From Halobellus clavatus (lineage in GTDB: Archaea; Halobacteriota; Halobacteria; Halobacteriales; Haloferacaceae), in NCBI RefSeq assembly GCF_900107195.1, contig NZ_FNPB01000009.1, forward strand, positions 1 through 64,000: a stretch of 64,000 nt of DNA, written 5' to 3'. The translations under genes were made by a program, and so were the position numbers. Below, in pieces: positions 62,724 to 64,000 of this stretch (positions are counted from its first letter, which is position 1; every line of letters begins with the position of its first letter). The notes under the pieces were generated by a model that saw only the letters and a program-made list of their open reading frames with translations, was not told the DNA's origin and ran no database searches.

Positions 62724-63168
62724 TCAGCCTCGGCCTTCGGTTGGTGGTCCGCCACCGTCGATTTCGAGGACTGTCCCAGTCACATAGGCACACAACTCAG
62801 CGGTGAGAACGAGAACACCGTTGGCTTGGTCCTCAATTCGACCGAGACGGCCGAGTGGAACGCGTGAGGCGTCTTCCTCGTGCCACTCGTCGTCGATGTG
62901 TTCTGTCAACGTCGGAGTAAGGGTGCCACCGGGACAGACGGCAGTGACCCACACGTCGGGTGCGAGGTCGCGCGCGGCGTGTTTGTAATATGACGCCCCA
63001 CTTTGCCGTCGTGGAGTGGATCCCACGGTTGACACGCACCTTCCGACCAGCCATCGAGGAGATGTTTCCGGTCTGGCCCTCGCCGCGCTCTACCAGTCCC
63101 GGAGCACCTCCAAGCGGTGGATTCGCCCGCTGGGTGGACTGCGCTCCGAGGCGGTTGACGAGCCGCAA
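62724..63168 (-). pseudogene. Frameshifted short-chain dehydrogenase remnant
   Basis: The C-terminal part reads VTAVCPGGTLTPTL, GRLGRIEDQANGVLVLTAEL and YVTGTVLEIDGGGPP, clearly SDR. The preceding part (LVERGEGQTGNISSMAGRKV, HSTTAKWGV) is in a second frame and joins at about 62985-63000. The N-terminal Rossmann half is missing. The catalytic Tyr position reads HSTTAK rather than YxxxK, a further sign of decay. Confidence 0.7.
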
Positions 63169-63386
63169 TGCGATCGAGGGGTGTCGAGTCCTTGGGACCG
63201 ATGATTTCGCGAGATAACGACCTGGCTCGTACTGTGTGTTGGGTGACAGTCACGGCTCACCGGATCGTATCCGAGAGGCTGAGCCGAACATCCTTACCCG
63301 AGCCACGACCAAGATTGCGTAGCTGAGCGAGTCAGTGATCATTTCAATGGTGCGTCGAAACAACGAGCCGGTGCGTCAAATCAATA

Positions 63387-63932
63387 ATGAGGGCCGCTGA
63401 GGTCGTCGGCGAGCCAACCACCGACGGTGGAGCGAACGCTTCGTGGCGTTGGGCGACAGTGCTTGCGGTCCAGCCGGTGTTGACGATCGGAGCCTGCCTC
63501 GGCGCGCTCCTGTTCGGTCTCCTCAGCACCGCAACGAGAGCCTTCGGACTGCCGGCGTATCTACCGATATTCCCGGGGGCGCTGACCCTTGTGTTCCTCG
63601 GGGTAGCCTACGTCTACACACCGATTTACGCTGCTGGAGTAGTACTGGACCGACGGTCTGTGCGAGCGTCTGCCGCGGTATGGAGTCCATCGAGATTGGT
63701 CCTGCTGGGCAGTGGTATCCAGGCCATATACTTCGTCGTCCCGATGGTGCAGGCCTATGGGGGTGAGACGTTCGAAGAACTGGTGTTCGGCTCGGTTGAG
63801 CTCGCGGCGCTCCTGAGTACTGGGATTCTGACAGTCCAGTATCTGGCTGTCCGCGACAGCAACCTCCCCGGAACCCCCGCGCTTGTCTCGCTGTGGTCCA
63901 GCGTGTGGTCTCGCGTCACTACCTTCTTATGA
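63387..63932 (+). CDS. Four-to-five-span membrane protein of unknown function
   Basis: The 181-residue protein has hydrophobic segments at about 24-50, 58-82, 100-118 and 130-150, with a short polar N-terminus. I do not recognise a family. ATG 63387 follows an A/T-rich spacer. No operon partner lies in the window. Confidence 0.55.
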   Translation: MRAAEVVGEPTTDGGANASWRWATVLAVQPVLTIGACLGALLFGLLSTATRAFGLPAYLPIFPGALTLVFLGVAYVYTPIYAAGVVLDRRSVRASAAVWSPSRLVLLGSGIQAIYFVVPMVQAYGGETFEELVFGSVELAALLSTGILTVQYLAVRDSNLPGTPALVSLWSSVWSRVTTFL

Positions 63933-64000
63933 TTGGTCTGTTTGTCTCGGAGTCGTGCCTCTCCGCCGAACAAAGACTGTCGATACACTCTACGCGGATG

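Overview
The window is haloarchaeal. Proteins are acidic, many promoters sit about 25-40 nt in front of a start codon with no room for a leader, the solute-binding protein carries a Tat lipobox, and several families are typical of Halobacteria (HTH_10/Bat regulators, fused NuoCD, DUF3209, CbtA/CbtB, archaeal CobT). An IS fragment, a MITE, a truncated integrase and many frameshifted remnants lie between intact operons. This suggests a megaplasmid or a plastic chromosomal region, but the sequence alone cannot decide which.

Left part (1-14 kb). An ISH8-type transposase runs off the left edge and appears to have cut the upstream gene of a McrBC-like restriction pair, leaving a McrC-like nuclease. 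A GC-rich structured stretch follows. Next comes a set of redox and xenobiotic genes (3.0-13.9 kb): two DoxX proteins, a cytochrome P450, a DUF4188 protein, a MATE exporter, a DsbA/FrnE-like oxidoreductase fused to a winged helix, an FMN reductase, an HxlR regulator, a zinc-ribbon winged-helix regulator, a glutathionyl-hydroquinone-reductase-like transferase and a CPBP protease. Five promoters here share the element CCTGAWA, 35-40 nt before a start codon. Two of those starts belong to tiny ORFs placed directly before the DoxX and transferase genes.

Middle part (14-39 kb). Remnants (integrase, HTH_10, HEAT repeat, exonuclease) alternate with intact units. The largest unit is a divergent IclR regulator plus a complete dipeptide-type ABC importer (binding protein, two permeases, two ATPases), followed by an M20 amidohydrolase, a creatininase-family amidohydrolase and a deacetylase-fold hydrolase, with a convergent SDR dehydrogenase. 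This looks like uptake and hydrolysis of an amide, peptide or cyclic-imide compound. An unusual methyltransferase-like/CBS/HEPN fusion protein, two HTH_10 regulators, an epoxide-hydrolase-like protein and an orphan nuoCD operon follow.

Right part (39-61.7 kb). This is a large cobalamin (corrin ring) cluster: a divergent regulator; cbiT-cbiL-cbiF-cbiG-cbiH1-cbiH2-ferredoxin-LAGLIDADG-like-cbiX-DUF3209-propeller; the opposite-strand cobalt uptake genes cbtB-cbtA-[2Fe-2S] protein and the chelatase subunit chlID; cobN-cbiC-cbiE; and cbiX2-cobT-cbiA. Both an early cobalt chelatase (CbiX) and a late-type chelatase (CobN with a ChlI/ChlD fusion) are encoded. cbiD, cbiJ and the adenosylation and nucleotide-loop genes other than cobT are not in the window. 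The right end (61.7-64 kb) holds a repeat-rich membrane protein, a broken SDR gene and an unknown membrane protein. I saw no rRNA, tRNA or CRISPR array.
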